From contig DAOUIZ010000021.1 of assembly GCA_034423195.1 (NCBI GenBank), positions 1 through 64,000 of the forward strand: a DNA stretch of 64,000 nt, given 5' to 3'. Source of the stretch: CATOSK01 sp034423195. Lineage in GTDB: Bacteria; Chloroflexota; Dehalococcoidia; Lucifugimonadales; UBA3495. Made by a program: the position numbers and the translations under genes. Positions within the stretch are counted from its first letter, which is position 1, and every line of letters begins with the position of its first letter. The notes below the pieces were generated by a model, which had not been told where the DNA came from, searched no databases, and saw nothing but the letters and a program-made list of their open reading frames with translations. Below, piece after piece: positions 9,263 to 17,132 of this stretch.

Positions 9263-9291
9263 TTGTGCCGGGGTTGGGTTGGGCCTATACT
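9263..9291 (+). promoter_or_regulatory. Promoter giving a leaderless LON-domain transcript
   Basis: TTGTGC (9263-9268) and TATACT (9286-9291) are separated by 17 bases. The usual start point 6-8 bases after the -10 falls only about 2-3 bases before the ATG at 9301, so the mRNA would be essentially leaderless. This agrees with the absence of a Shine-Dalgarno sequence. Confidence 0.6.
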
Positions 9292-9300
9292 GGCGGCGTT

Positions 9301-9987
9301 ATGGAGGAATCGAGAGATATTCCCCGAGACGATTTGTCGGAATTGCCCCTGTTTCCTTTGAACGACGTGGTGTTGTTTCCGGGGATGCGGCTGCCGCTGC
9401 ATATTTTCGAGGAGCGGTACAAGGAGATGATCGGCCGCTGCTCGGAGGAGGAGATTCCCTTCGGGGTGCTGCTCATCAAGGAAGGGCAGGAGGTGGGGGA
9501 CCCGGCCGAGCCGGTTTCCATTGGGACGACGGCGCGGATCGAGCAGGTGGTGGAGCTGTCGGAGGGGCGGCTGAACATCGTCACGCGGGCGGAGCGCCGC
9601 TTCCGGGTGGTGGAGATCATCCAGCAGCTTCCCTACCTGGTGGGGCTGGTGCAGTACCTGGAGGATGAGCCGGGGGACATCGCGGATGTCCTGGTGGAGC
9701 AGATCAGGAAGGAGTTTGTTGATTTCCTGACGCTCCAGGCGACCATCGCCGGGGGGTGGAACAGCAACGTGAGCGTGACGGAGGAACCGGCGCAGCTTTT
9801 CAACGACGTGATGACCAGCCTATCGGCCAGCGTGAGCCTTCCGAAGGAACTGCGGCAGCGGATGCTGGAGTCGACGGACATCCAGCAGAGGCTGGAGACG
9901 CTGCTGCCAGTGTTGAGCCGGTGCGTCCAGCTGATGCAGGAGCAGGCGGACAAGAACAACCCGTTCCGGGGGGCGCGGTTGAACTGA
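9301..9987 (+). CDS. LON peptidase substrate-binding domain protein
   Basis: A 228-residue protein consisting of the Lon N-terminal (LON substrate-binding/PUA-like) domain without AAA+ or protease modules. LPLFPLNDVVLFPGMRLPLH at residues 14-33 is the domain hallmark, followed by IFEERYKEMI. The second half is helical. Such stand-alone proteins are common and their role is not settled; substrate recognition or adaptor function is inferred. The ATG at 9301 lies just after a promoter-like pair (see 9263-9291). Confidence 0.88.
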   Translation: MEESRDIPRDDLSELPLFPLNDVVLFPGMRLPLHIFEERYKEMIGRCSEEEIPFGVLLIKEGQEVGDPAEPVSIGTTARIEQVVELSEGRLNIVTRAERRFRVVEIIQQLPYLVGLVQYLEDEPGDIADVLVEQIRKEFVDFLTLQATIAGGWNSNVSVTEEPAQLFNDVMTSLSASVSLPKELRQRMLESTDIQQRLETLLPVLSRCVQLMQEQADKNNPFRGARLN

Positions 9988-10009
9988 TGGGGTGTGGGAA
10001 ATTGGATTG

Positions 10010-10056
10010 TCACCCCCACCCTAACCCTCCCCCATCAAGGGGGAGGGGATTTTTTT
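10010..10056 (+). terminator. Intrinsic terminator within a repeat element
   Basis: A 9-bp stem (CCCTCCCCC at 10025-10033, complement at 10039-10047), five-base loop and seven T follow the LON gene. The preceding bases (CACCCCCACCCTAACCCTCC) are shared with 20507-20548, so this terminator is part of a dispersed repeat. It also separates the LON gene from the convergent binding-protein gene. Confidence 0.85.
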
Positions 10057-10066
10057 GGATAGGGGT

Positions 10067-11005
10067 TCAGGCGGCGGCGGGGTTGGTGTAGACGCGGAGG
10101 GCGCCGGCTTCGGGGATCATGCCGGAGAAGAGCTCGGGGTGGAGCATTTCGGCCATTATTTCCAACCCGTCCACGAGCCGGGGGCCGGAGCGGCTGGTGT
10201 AGGCGCTGGCGTCGATGGCGTAGACCCGGTTGTTCTGCACGGCGGGCATGGAGTCCCAACCCTCCTTGCCGGAGAGGATGGGGATGTCTTCCAGGGCCCG
10301 CTTCACCTCGAAGCCGCAGGGCATGAAGATGATGACCTCGGGGCGGCTGGCGACGACGTCCTCCCAGTCAAGCTTGAAGGAGCCGGTCTCCTTGTCGCCG
10401 AAGCAGTTTTCGCCCCCGGCCATTTCGACCATCTCCGGGACCCAGTGTCCCCCGCACATGAGGGGGTCAACCCATTCGATGTGGAGGGTGCGGGGGCGGG
10501 TGTCGGCGAGGGCGGAACGGGCGGCGACGGCGTCGATGCGGGACTGCATCCGGGAGGCGACTTCCTCGGCCTTGCGGTCCTGGCCGGTGGCCTTTCCGAC
10601 CCGGCGGATGTCGTCGAGGATGTCGCCGACGTACTGGGGGTCGAGGGACATGACCTCGGGCTGCTGGTCGAGGGCTGCCGTGGTCTCGGCGACCTGCCGA
10701 GAGGAGACGGCTCAAACCTCGCAGATGGCCTGGGTGAGGATGAGGTCGGGGTTGGCTTCCTTGAGGATGTCCTCGTCAATCTGGTAGATGCCGAGGCCCT
10801 GCTCCAGACGCTCGGAGATGACCCGGCTGATTTCGCCGCTGGTGGGCTGGGGGTCCATGCCTTCGAAGACGCTGCGGACGACCCAGGGTTTTTCCTTGGC
10901 GGCGGCGGGGAAATCGCATTCGTGGGTAACACCGTGGAGCTGCTCCTCGATGCCGAGGGCGTAGATGATCTCGGTGGCGCTGGGCAGGAAAGAACAAACG
11001 CGCAT
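10067..11005 (-). CDS. BtuF-like ABC substrate-binding domain protein, candidate selenoprotein
   Basis: A 312-codon frame starts at ATG 11005 after GGGAGG and is open to 10067 except for one TGA (10712-10714, codon 98). Both sides belong to one BtuF-like periplasmic-binding-type fold: FLPSATEIIYALG at residues 6-18, the central linking segment, and HIEWVDPLMCGGHWVPEMVE in the second lobe. No signal peptide is present, as in the cytoplasmic-looking 'cobalamin-binding protein' subgroup. From memory of that subgroup, the interrupted motif is CxVCAVS; here it reads ICEV-TGA-AVS, giving Cys95-x-x-TGA98, a CxxU redox-type motif. A SECIS-like hairpin begins one base after the TGA. Sec insertion is therefore favoured over a nonsense mutation. 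The family binds corrinoids or Fe chelates; the ligand here is unknown. Confidence 0.75.
10677..10714 (-). promoter_or_regulatory. Candidate bacterial SECIS element (BtuF-like gene)
   Basis: Reading from the TGA: lower stem GCCGT/ACGGC, an internal loop with an unpaired U on the 5' side, upper stem CTCGGC/GCCGAG and apical loop AGGUC. Sixteen bases separate the UGA from the loop, and G is the second loop base. This fits the published bacterial SECIS consensus; the loop resembles the AGGUCU of E. coli fdhF at nearly the same distance. Confidence 0.7.
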
Positions 11006-11130
11006 GGTAGCCTCCCTTTGAACCGGCGTATCCGGGAGAACCGGCGTGTCCGGCGGCAACTTTCTGGGCACATGATAACACCCGTGGGGCGAGTGCGGGG
11101 GAAGAGGGCGCTCCGGCAGGGCGGGCCGGT

Positions 11131-12969
11131 TCAGTCTTCGTCTGCTTCCGGGCGGCGGGGGTCGTCCAGGCCGAAGAAGGTGCGACTGAAGGAACTTTCC
11201 AAGACGCCGTGGAGATGAAAGCCGATGAATCCGAGGGCGGCGGCGGCGGCGGCCATGAGAGCGAGGGCGATGGGCAGGGAGACGGTGCCCAGCGTGACGA
11301 GGCGGGACAGGAGGGGAAGCCCCCAGACCGCCGGCAGGAGGAGAAGGAACAACAGGAAGCTGTCCCGCAGGACCACGCGCATGTTGCGGGCCAGGGTGGT
11401 GTTGGGAGTCGAGGACCCGGGGGCGATGACTTCGGTCAACTCGTCGGCCAGGGTCCGGAGGGAATGCCAGATGGCCACGGCGGAAGGGATGCAGAACCCC
11501 ACTGCTCCGGCAGCGACGATCCATCCCCACAGGCTCTCCTGGAGGTGGGCCAGCTTGTCCAACTGGCCGGTGAACTGGAGGATGCCGGTACCGACGGCGA
11601 TGATGAAGACGATTATCACCAGATTGAGGGCGACGACCTGGACCGTCCTCTGAATCCGGCGGGCGCGGAAGCTGCTGAGGCGGAAGGCGCTGCGCAGGAT
11701 GGTGAGGCCGAGGTAGAGGTATTCGGCGTATTCCTTGAGCAATCCGGGAGACCTGCGCTGGAACCAGTCGGCAGTAGCACCGGCGCCGCGGAAGATCCAG
11801 GGATAGAACAGGGCGGTGATGGCGGTGCACATGGTGATGACGGGGTAGACGAATGCGCCGACGGTGCCGTGAAGGGCGCCGACCCGGGTGATGGCGAGGG
11901 AAAATTCTCCCATCTGGGTCATCCCCATCCCCACCGATAGGGAGGTGCGGCCGTCGTACCCGGCCAGGAAGCTGCCCAGGGTGTCGGCGATAATCTTGCC
12001 GACAACGAACACGGCGCTGACGACCAGGGCCGGGATGATGAATTCAGGGAACAGGCGCAGGTCCATCAACATCCCGATGGATACGAAGAAGAGGGCGGCG
12101 AACATATCCTTGACCGGGTTCATCACCCGGGCGATGGCCTCGTTGTGCTCGGTGTCGCCGAGGACGGTGCCGATGAGGAAGGCGCCGGCGGCGGCGGAAA
12201 GGCCCAGCAGCTGTCCGGCCAGGGCCAGGCCGAAGCAGAGGGCCAGGCTGGTAATCAGCAGGGCCTCGTCGGACTCGTAGCGGGCGACGAAGTGGACCAG
12301 GCGGGGAGCGAAGAGGGCGCCAAACACCAGGGAAGCGATGCCGAAGATAACGAGTTTGCCCGCGAGAAGCAGGACCGAGCCGGCATCGGTGCCTCCGGTC
12401 TGGGCCGCGCCGGCCAGCACGGTGAGGAGGATCACCGCCGCGAAGTCCTCGACCACGAGAATGCCGACCATGAGGCGGCCGCGGGTGGTGAAGAGGCTGC
12501 CGGTGTCGCGGAGCATCTTGACGAGAATGGCGGAGCTGCTGATGCTCACCGCGGCTCCGAGGAACACGCTTTCGAGGAGGGACCATCCCAGGAGGTATCC
12601 GGTCTCGAAGCCGGCGGCAAACATGATGGTCATCTCGACGAAGGCGATGACCATTACCCGGGTGCCAACCCGCCGGATGCGCTGCCAGCCCAGTTCGAGG
12701 CCGATGCCGAAGAGGAGTAGCACCAGGCCGAGGTCGGCCAGCAGGCGAATGACGTCCACGTCGCGGACCAGGGGAGTGGGGAGGGTAAAGGGGCCGATGA
12801 TGACCCCGGCCACCAGGTATCCGAGGACCGGCGGCTGCTTGACGAGGCGAAAGAGGATCAGCGCCGCTCCGGCGACGGCGAGGGTTATCGCAAAGTCGCG
12901 GACCAGGGCGAACTCGTCGCCGGCTCCGACTAGTGGCAGGGCAAGAATGACAGGGTCGATTTTGGGCAC
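11131..12969 (-). CDS. Cation:proton antiporter, CPA2/KefB family
   Basis: A 612-residue inner-membrane protein. The first 400 residues form the Na+/H+ exchanger domain with about 12 helices: PPVLGYLVAGVIIGP near residue 48, LGLVLLLFGIGLELGW near 85, VSISSSAILVKML near 142, and VVEDFAAVILL with the conserved Asp pair region near 170. The C-terminal part holds three more hydrophobic segments and a short charged tail; the TrkA-N nucleotide domain of KefB/KefC is absent. It probably exchanges K+ or Na+ for H+. The start is a GTG with a close GGGAAG. Confidence 0.85.
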   Translation of the reverse strand: MPKIDPVILALPLVGAGDEFALVRDFAITLAVAGAALILFRLVKQPPVLGYLVAGVIIGPFTLPTPLVRDVDVIRLLADLGLVLLLFGIGLELGWQRIRRVGTRVMVIAFVEMTIMFAAGFETGYLLGWSLLESVFLGAAVSISSSAILVKMLRDTGSLFTTRGRLMVGILVVEDFAAVILLTVLAGAAQTGGTDAGSVLLLAGKLVIFGIASLVFGALFAPRLVHFVARYESDEALLITSLALCFGLALAGQLLGLSAAAGAFLIGTVLGDTEHNEAIARVMNPVKDMFAALFFVSIGMLMDLRLFPEFIIPALVVSAVFVVGKIIADTLGSFLAGYDGRTSLSVGMGMTQMGEFSLAITRVGALHGTVGAFVYPVITMCTAITALFYPWIFRGAGATADWFQRRSPGLLKEYAEYLYLGLTILRSAFRLSSFRARRIQRTVQVVALNLVIIVFIIAVGTGILQFTGQLDKLAHLQESLWGWIVAAGAVGFCIPSAVAIWHSLRTLADELTEVIAPGSSTPNTTLARNMRVVLRDSFLLFLLLLPAVWGLPLLSRLVTLGTVSLPIALALMAAAAAALGFIGFHLHGVLESSFSRTFFGLDDPRRPEADED

Positions 12970-13190
12970 CTTCCCGGTATTCGCTGATTACATATATCTT
13001 ATCGCATCAGGTTGTGGGCTCCTTCGCAGGGGTCGAGCGGATTGCGGGGAAAGGAGGTATTGAATTTCCAGCTATGCTCACCCTGGGCATTCCCGTGGGG
13101 GAAATCGCAGAAAAGGAAAGGGCCGACGCCTCATTGAAGCGCCGGCCGTCATGTCCGGGTGAGCGCGGTATTGGGGATGCCGCGGGAAGA

Positions 13191-13631
13191 TCAGGTGCGG
13201 GAATGGGCTCCGGCGTGAATCTCGACGGTGACGCTGGTAGCAGGGGTCGCCACGGCGACCGAACCGTAGAGGGGTCAACGCTGCTTCCAGGTTTCGACGA
13301 GCTGGTGTCCCTGGTCGTCGTCCACGCCCCACATCTGGAAGTGAACGCGCACGTCGTCGTAGAGGGTGAGATCGGCGGGGGGCTTTTCGGACTCGCGGTA
13401 GCCCTCCACGGAAACGTCCATCCAGTCCAGGGGGATTTCGCCCTGGTGGGCGAGGCGCTGGACCATGTTGACGGCGCAGGCGGTGATGCCGGAAAAGAAG
13501 AGCTCGCCAGCGCCGACCTGCTCGCCACCGGCATCGTCGGCAACCCAATGGTGGTTGCGGGCGTTGCAGATGGCGCGTCCCAGTGTGCCGGTGCTGTAGC
13601 TTCTGACTTTATAGGCCAATTCCAAAGCCAT
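13191..13631 (-). CDS. OsmC family peroxidase, candidate selenoprotein
   Basis: A 146-codon frame starts at ATG 13631 and reaches a TGA at 13191-13193, with one internal TGA at codon 119 (13275-13277). Residues 1-118 are a typical OsmC N-terminal part (LFFSGITACAVNMV with catalytic Cys52). After the internal TGA the frame continues with PLYGSVAVATPATSVTVEIH, the normal OsmC end. OsmC has R-C-P-[VI]-Y at that place, so the TGA replaces the second catalytic Cys. Stopping at 118 residues would lose the last strand and the active site, while read-through gives the usual family length. OsmC reduces organic hydroperoxides using two Cys; Sec at one of them is chemically sensible. A SECIS-like hairpin follows the TGA. 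Confidence 0.82.
13243..13277 (-). promoter_or_regulatory. Candidate bacterial SECIS element (OsmC gene)
   Basis: After the UGA, GG (bases 13-14 counted from the U) pairs with CC beyond a UUC bulge, then GGUCGC pairs with GCGACC around the loop CGUG. The loop begins 20 bases after the UGA and has G as its second base. The bulged U on the 5' side and the distances match the bacterial SECIS pattern. Confidence 0.68.
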
Positions 13632-13807
13632 TTGGCTGCCTCCTGTCTATGGATTTGCCTTAGCTGTGAACCGGGATTGCCGGACCCCATGATGATTGTC
13701 ATGGGGACCTTCGCCAAGAGTATAGCACCCGAGAGGGAGGGCTATCGCACAAGTGCCGGTTTCGTCCAACCGGAGGTGAACAGTCAACGTGATACTGCGG
13801 GGAACGG

Positions 13808-14072
13808 ACGACGGGGGTCTGGATTCCCGCCTGCGCGGGAATGACGGGAGAGGTGGCGGGTGCAGGCTGGGCTCGGGGGTGACGGGAGAGGTATTGGGTG
13901 TAGGATGGAGGGTTGTAGGGAAGGCTGATGGGTCCCTGCCTCCGCAGGGACGACGGGAGAGAGGGTTTGCTCCGGTTGCCGTTCCTGAGAGGAGGATTTA
14001 CCGGGGTCTGGATTCCCGCCTGCGCGGGAATGACGGGAGGGGGGTGAAGGGGTCGAGTCAGACTTCATGCGT
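13808..14072. repeat. Cluster of interspersed palindromic repeats
   Basis: This spacer between the OsmC and RidA genes holds no gene (13632-14083). Two identical 28-base units, GGATTCCCGCCTGCGCGGGA followed by ATGACGGG, lie at 13821-13848 and 14010-14037. Between them, 13924-13957 is the GGTCCCTGCCTCCGCAGGGA unit, and 14053-14072 is the GTCAGACTTCATGCG module. Each unit is an imperfect hairpin; together they resemble REP/BIME clusters. Confidence 0.8.
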
Positions 14073-14083
14073 TGCCCCGGAGG

Positions 14084-14596
14084 TCAGGGGAGGACCCGGT
14101 AGGCGATGCACTCGACGATTTCGATGAGCAAGGGGGGTTCGGCCAGGCCGGTGGTGCCGATGACGGCGCGGCAGGGCGGGTTGGGAATGAACTCGCGGTA
14201 GACCTGGTTGAAGAGGGGCCATTTCCCCATGTCGGTGAGGAACACGACGAGGGTAACGACGCGCTCGTAGCTGGTCTGAGCGGCTTCGAGGGTGGTCTGG
14301 ACGTGCCGGAGGGTGGCCCGGTACTGAGATTCCTCGTCGTCGCCGACGATGACGCCGTCAAACCCGGAGGCGGTGGTGCCGCGGCAGAGGACCTTGACGG
14401 CCCGGACTTTCAACATGCGGACCAGGTCTTCCTCGAAATAGTCGCAGTAGAGCCCGTTGCGGTGGGAAACGGCGTCGGTGGACTGGTGCCGTCCGTCAGC
14501 GATGATGAGGTCGAGGAGACGGTCGCGTTCATCAAAGGATAGGGCGTGGGCGTCGGCGATGGTCATAGCGTCGAGGTCGGCGAGGGTGTATTCCAT
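14084..14596 (-). CDS. RidA (YjgF/UK114) family protein with N-terminal extension
   Basis: A 170-residue protein whose last 110 residues are a RidA domain: SQYRATLRHVQTTLEAAQTS, VVTLVVFLTDMGKWPLFNQV and PPCRAVIGTTGLAEPPLLIEI. RidA proteins hydrolyse reactive enamine/imine intermediates. The arginine in the family's PARxxV motif is kept (PCRAV). The first 50 residues are a helical extension rich in Asp (TLADLDAMTIADAHALSFDE), unusual for small RidA proteins. The ATG at 14596 is chosen since the upstream open frame is low-complexity and AAGGAC precedes it. Confidence 0.82.
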   Translation of the reverse strand: MEYTLADLDAMTIADAHALSFDERDRLLDLIIADGRHQSTDAVSHRNGLYCDYFEEDLVRMLKVRAVKVLCRGTTASGFDGVIVGDDEESQYRATLRHVQTTLEAAQTSYERVVTLVVFLTDMGKWPLFNQVYREFIPNPPCRAVIGTTGLAEPPLLIEIVECIAYRVLP

Positions 14597-15036
14597 GGTC
14601 AAAAACCGTCCTTGGGTGAAAGACTGCCTTGCAACGGCAAAAGGCGGGGGTCCGGGGCCGGCGGAGAAGGTGTCCGGCAGCGTTCGTATGGTAACGGGTG
14701 ATGGGGCCGGGGACAACCGGGGGGAAGGACGCGGGCCGAAACATAAGTGGTCAATTGCGCGGCAGCATGTTTGGGAAGTGTAAGCGGGACAGTTGATGCC
14801 AATGCTAATGACGGCCCCGGAAGGGGCGACGGGGGTCTGGATTCCCGCCCCTGCCTACGCAGGGGCAGGCTCTTGAATTTCGGAGGTGCGTGGCGCGGGG
14901 GTGACGGGAGATCGGGAAGCGCCGCGGGGAGAACTGATGGGTTCCTGCCTACGCAGGAACGACGAGCGGGTTCCCTCCTCCTCAGGAACGACGAGAGAGG
15001 CGGGGACGAAACCACCCAAATTGCAATTCTGCCGGG
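14597..15036. repeat. Spacer with degenerate interspersed repeats
   Basis: No gene is supported. A variant repeat GGTCTGGATTCCCGCC..CTGCCTACGCAGGGGCAGG lies at 14834-14870, GGGGGTGACGGG at 14898-14909, and GGTTCCTGCCTACGCAGGAA at 14939-14958. Confidence 0.65.
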
Positions 15037-15816
15037 TCAGAATTCGGGCTGACGCTTCTCCTTGAAGGCCTGGATTCCCTGGCGGGGATGGGGAGACGTG
15101 GTGAAGTACTGGACGAAGGCGGAGCTTTCGAGGGCGACGCCGTCGCGGATGGGGAGGTGGCGGCCGGCCTGGGTGACGGACTTGATCCAGCCGAGGCCGG
15201 TTCGACTCTTGGTGCGGAGGGGCGCGACGAGGTTTTCCAACTCCTCGTCCAGCTTTTCGGCGGGGACGGAGCGGAGGGCCAGACCCCACTCGACGGCTTC
15301 CTGTCCGGTGAGCCAGCGCCCGGTGGTGAGAAGCTCCATGGCCCGCTGCATTCCGACGCGGCGGGGGAGACGCTGGGTGGAGCCTCCGCCGGGCATGAGT
15401 CCGAAGTTGGCGTGCTGGTCGCCGAGGCGGGCGTCATCGGCGGCGATGACCATGTCGCAGGCGAGAGTGAGCTCCAGTCCTCCGGCGAGGGCGAATCCCT
15501 GGACGACGGCGATGACGGGGATGGGCAGTTCCTCAAGCTGGAGGAAGCAGCGGTTGAGGGCGTGGACGTAGCGGTTGAAGAGGGCGGGCTCGTCAAAGGC
15601 GGCGTCGAAATGGAGAAGGTCGGCGCCAGCGCAGAAAGCCCGTCCCTCGCCACGGACGACGAGGGCCTTGACGGTTTCGTCGCCGGCGAGGCCGCCGACG
15701 GCGCGGGAAAATTCTTCCAGGAGTTCGAGGCTGAGGGCGTTGAGGGCGTCGGGACGGTTGAGGGTGATGGTGGCGACGGTGTTGCCGAGGTCCAGGCGGA
15801 TGTTGCTATACTCCAA
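15037..15816 (-). CDS. Enoyl-CoA hydratase/isomerase family protein
   Basis: A 259-residue crotonase. Both oxyanion-hole segments are present: GRAFCAGADLLHF near residue 59 and QGFALAGGLELTLACDMVIA near 110, then MPGGGSTQRLPRRVG near 147. In place of the usual PE dyad the sequence reads DQHANFG, so one of the two hydratase glutamates appears absent and isomerase or other crotonase chemistry is possible. The C-terminus KEKRQPEF is typical. It acts on acyl-CoA in the cytoplasm. Confidence 0.9.
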   Translation of the reverse strand: MEYSNIRLDLGNTVATITLNRPDALNALSLELLEEFSRAVGGLAGDETVKALVVRGEGRAFCAGADLLHFDAAFDEPALFNRYVHALNRCFLQLEELPIPVIAVVQGFALAGGLELTLACDMVIAADDARLGDQHANFGLMPGGGSTQRLPRRVGMQRAMELLTTGRWLTGQEAVEWGLALRSVPAEKLDEELENLVAPLRTKSRTGLGWIKSVTQAGRHLPIRDGVALESSAFVQYFTTSPHPRQGIQAFKEKRQPEF

Positions 15817-15943
15817 GGAAGGCCTCCGATGGTTAGTCCGGGATTAGTCCGGCAAGGAGAGAATGGCGGATTCCAATATACCAAATGGATTGGGAAATGC
15901 GGGTTGGCCGTCACAGTGGATAGCGCCAGGTAAGTGCCGACCG

Positions 15944-15949
15944 TATAAT
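15944..15949 (+). promoter_or_regulatory. -10 box for the phosphatase gene
   Basis: A perfect TATAAT lies 70 bases before the phosphatase ATG, in the divergent spacer with the crotonase. No good -35 hexamer is seen. Confidence 0.4.
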
Positions 15950-16019
15950 GGGGCCAACCTTGGGGGACCGCCCCGGATACGCTTCAATCCATCCCGACGG
16001 AGTTGGACGAGTGGCTTAC

Positions 16020-16454
16020 ATGAACTTCAGCTGGATCCTGGAGGGCTCGCTGGCCGGCGCCCAGGGTCCGACGAACAACCGGGACATCACCTTCCTGAAG
16101 CTGCAGGACATACAGGCGGTGGTGCGGATGGAGGAGAACACCATCTCGACGGAGCCGTGGGGGCTGAAGGAACTGTACGAGCCGGTGCGGGACTTCACCG
16201 CTCCGTCCATGGAGCAGATACACCGGATAGTGACCTTCGTCGAGGATGAGATGGAGACGTGGGAGCGGCCGGTGGTGGTGACCTGCGCCGCCGGGATAGG
16301 CAGAACCGGGACGATCCTGGCCTGCTACTTCGTGAAGGTGGGCTACCAACCGCAGGAGGCGATAGACTGGGTGCGGCAGCTGAGGCCGGGGTCGATACAG
16401 ACGCGGGGGCAGGAGGAGGCGGTGCAGCAGTATTTCGAATATCTGCGGGAATAG
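16020..16454 (+). CDS. Dual-specificity/tyrosine phosphatase-like protein
   Basis: A 144-residue cysteine-based phosphatase. The P-loop reads VVVTCAAGIGRTGT (residues about 83-96), a CxxGxxRT motif with Thr in place of the usual His before the Cys. An acid (Asp) loop is likely in EPVRDFTAPS. The length and the fold order (substrate entry helix, P-loop, helix with LACYFVKVGY, then AIDWVRQLRPGS) match small DUSP-like archaeal/bacterial phosphatases such as the PTEN/Cdc14-like group. ATG at 16020 is preferred, though a GTG nine bases earlier is possible. Confidence 0.85.
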   Translation: MNFSWILEGSLAGAQGPTNNRDITFLKLQDIQAVVRMEENTISTEPWGLKELYEPVRDFTAPSMEQIHRIVTFVEDEMETWERPVVVTCAAGIGRTGTILACYFVKVGYQPQEAIDWVRQLRPGSIQTRGQEEAVQQYFEYLRE

Positions 16455-16470
16455 CGTCCGGGGAATCCAC

Positions 16471-16677
16471 ATCCCGCCGCTTTCGCCGCCGACTGGGGTA
16501 ACTTGTCCAAGACGGCTGGGCGGCGGGTGGGGGATCTATATCCCGCCGCTTTCGCCGCCGACTGGGGTAACTTGTCTAAGACGGCTGGGCGGCGTCCGGG
16601 GAATCCACATCCCGCCGCTTTCGCCGCCGACTGGGGTAACTTGTCTAAGACGGCTGGGCGGCGGGTGGGTAGGCCAT
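16471..16677. repeat. Three tandem copies of a 69-bp repeat
   Basis: Units begin at 16471, 16540 and 16609, each with ATCCCGCCGCTTTCGCCGCC, then GACTGGGGTAACTTGTC[CT]AAGACGGCTGGGCGGC. The period is exactly 69 bases, so reading frames stay open and give a 23-residue repeat, but no start signal or codon bias supports a protein. Parts of the unit recur singly at 27820-27870 and 9055-9100, making this a tandem amplification of an interspersed element. Confidence 0.9.
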
Positions 16678-16708
16678 CCCCGCATGGGAGGAAGGGGACG
16701 GAATTGGT

Positions 16709-17074
16709 TCAGGCGGCCTTGCGTTCGGCCTCCGGCTGCATCAGCAGCAGCCACGGGTCATGGCTGACTTCTACATCGTAGTAGATGCGGGCGCACTGGA
16801 GGCACTTGGCGAAGACCAGTTCGTGGTCCCGCTCCAGATACAGGTCTCCCCGGCAACGGGGGCACGACTTGAGGTTGAACTGGGGCCATGCCTCCGACCT
16901 ACCGGTTGACCTGACGGCAACTTCTTCCCTAATACGTTCTGCCACCACGGCTGTCACCCCTGCCCCGGGAACGGGCCAGGTGACTTTCGGCCCATCCCAG
17001 ATTTTTGAAGTCCTATGCCGGGAGTACGGGGCAGGGAAGGGTTTGGATTCGTACCCTGGATTTGTGATGAACAT
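16709..17074 (-). CDS. Small zinc-ribbon protein
   Basis: The C-terminal 60 residues contain a zinc ribbon: SCPRCRGDLYLERD and then VFAKCLQCARIYYDVEV, i.e. two CxxC knuckles 20 residues apart. The tail is HDPWLLLMQPEAERKAA. The upstream half (about 60 residues if the ATG at 17074 is used) is poorly structured and a GTG near 16945 may be the true start. The protein is not recognised beyond the ribbon; nucleic-acid or metal binding is possible. Confidence 0.6.
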   Translation of the reverse strand: MFITNPGYESKPFPAPYSRHRTSKIWDGPKVTWPVPGAGVTAVVAERIREEVAVRSTGRSEAWPQFNLKSCPRCRGDLYLERDHELVFAKCLQCARIYYDVEVSHDPWLLLMQPEAERKAA

Positions 17075-17132
17075 TATTCGAGAAGGCCGGGCCGGCCCTT
17101 CAGGCCCGAACTTTTTAGCGAGGTAATGGCAG

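Noticed and set aside
10712..10714. Splitting the BtuF-like gene into two separate genes
   Set aside because: Both parts share one frame, neither is a complete domain, the second has no ribosome site at its first ATG, and the TGA sits at a family Cys with a hairpin after it.
13821..14037. CRISPR array from repeated 28-base units
   Set aside because: Only two identical units with irregular 160-base spacing, unit palindromic and found elsewhere singly; no cas genes.
16503..16781. A protein with three 23-residue repeats
   Set aside because: The open frame results from the 69-base DNA repeat; there is no ribosome site and the units recur in non-coding spacers.
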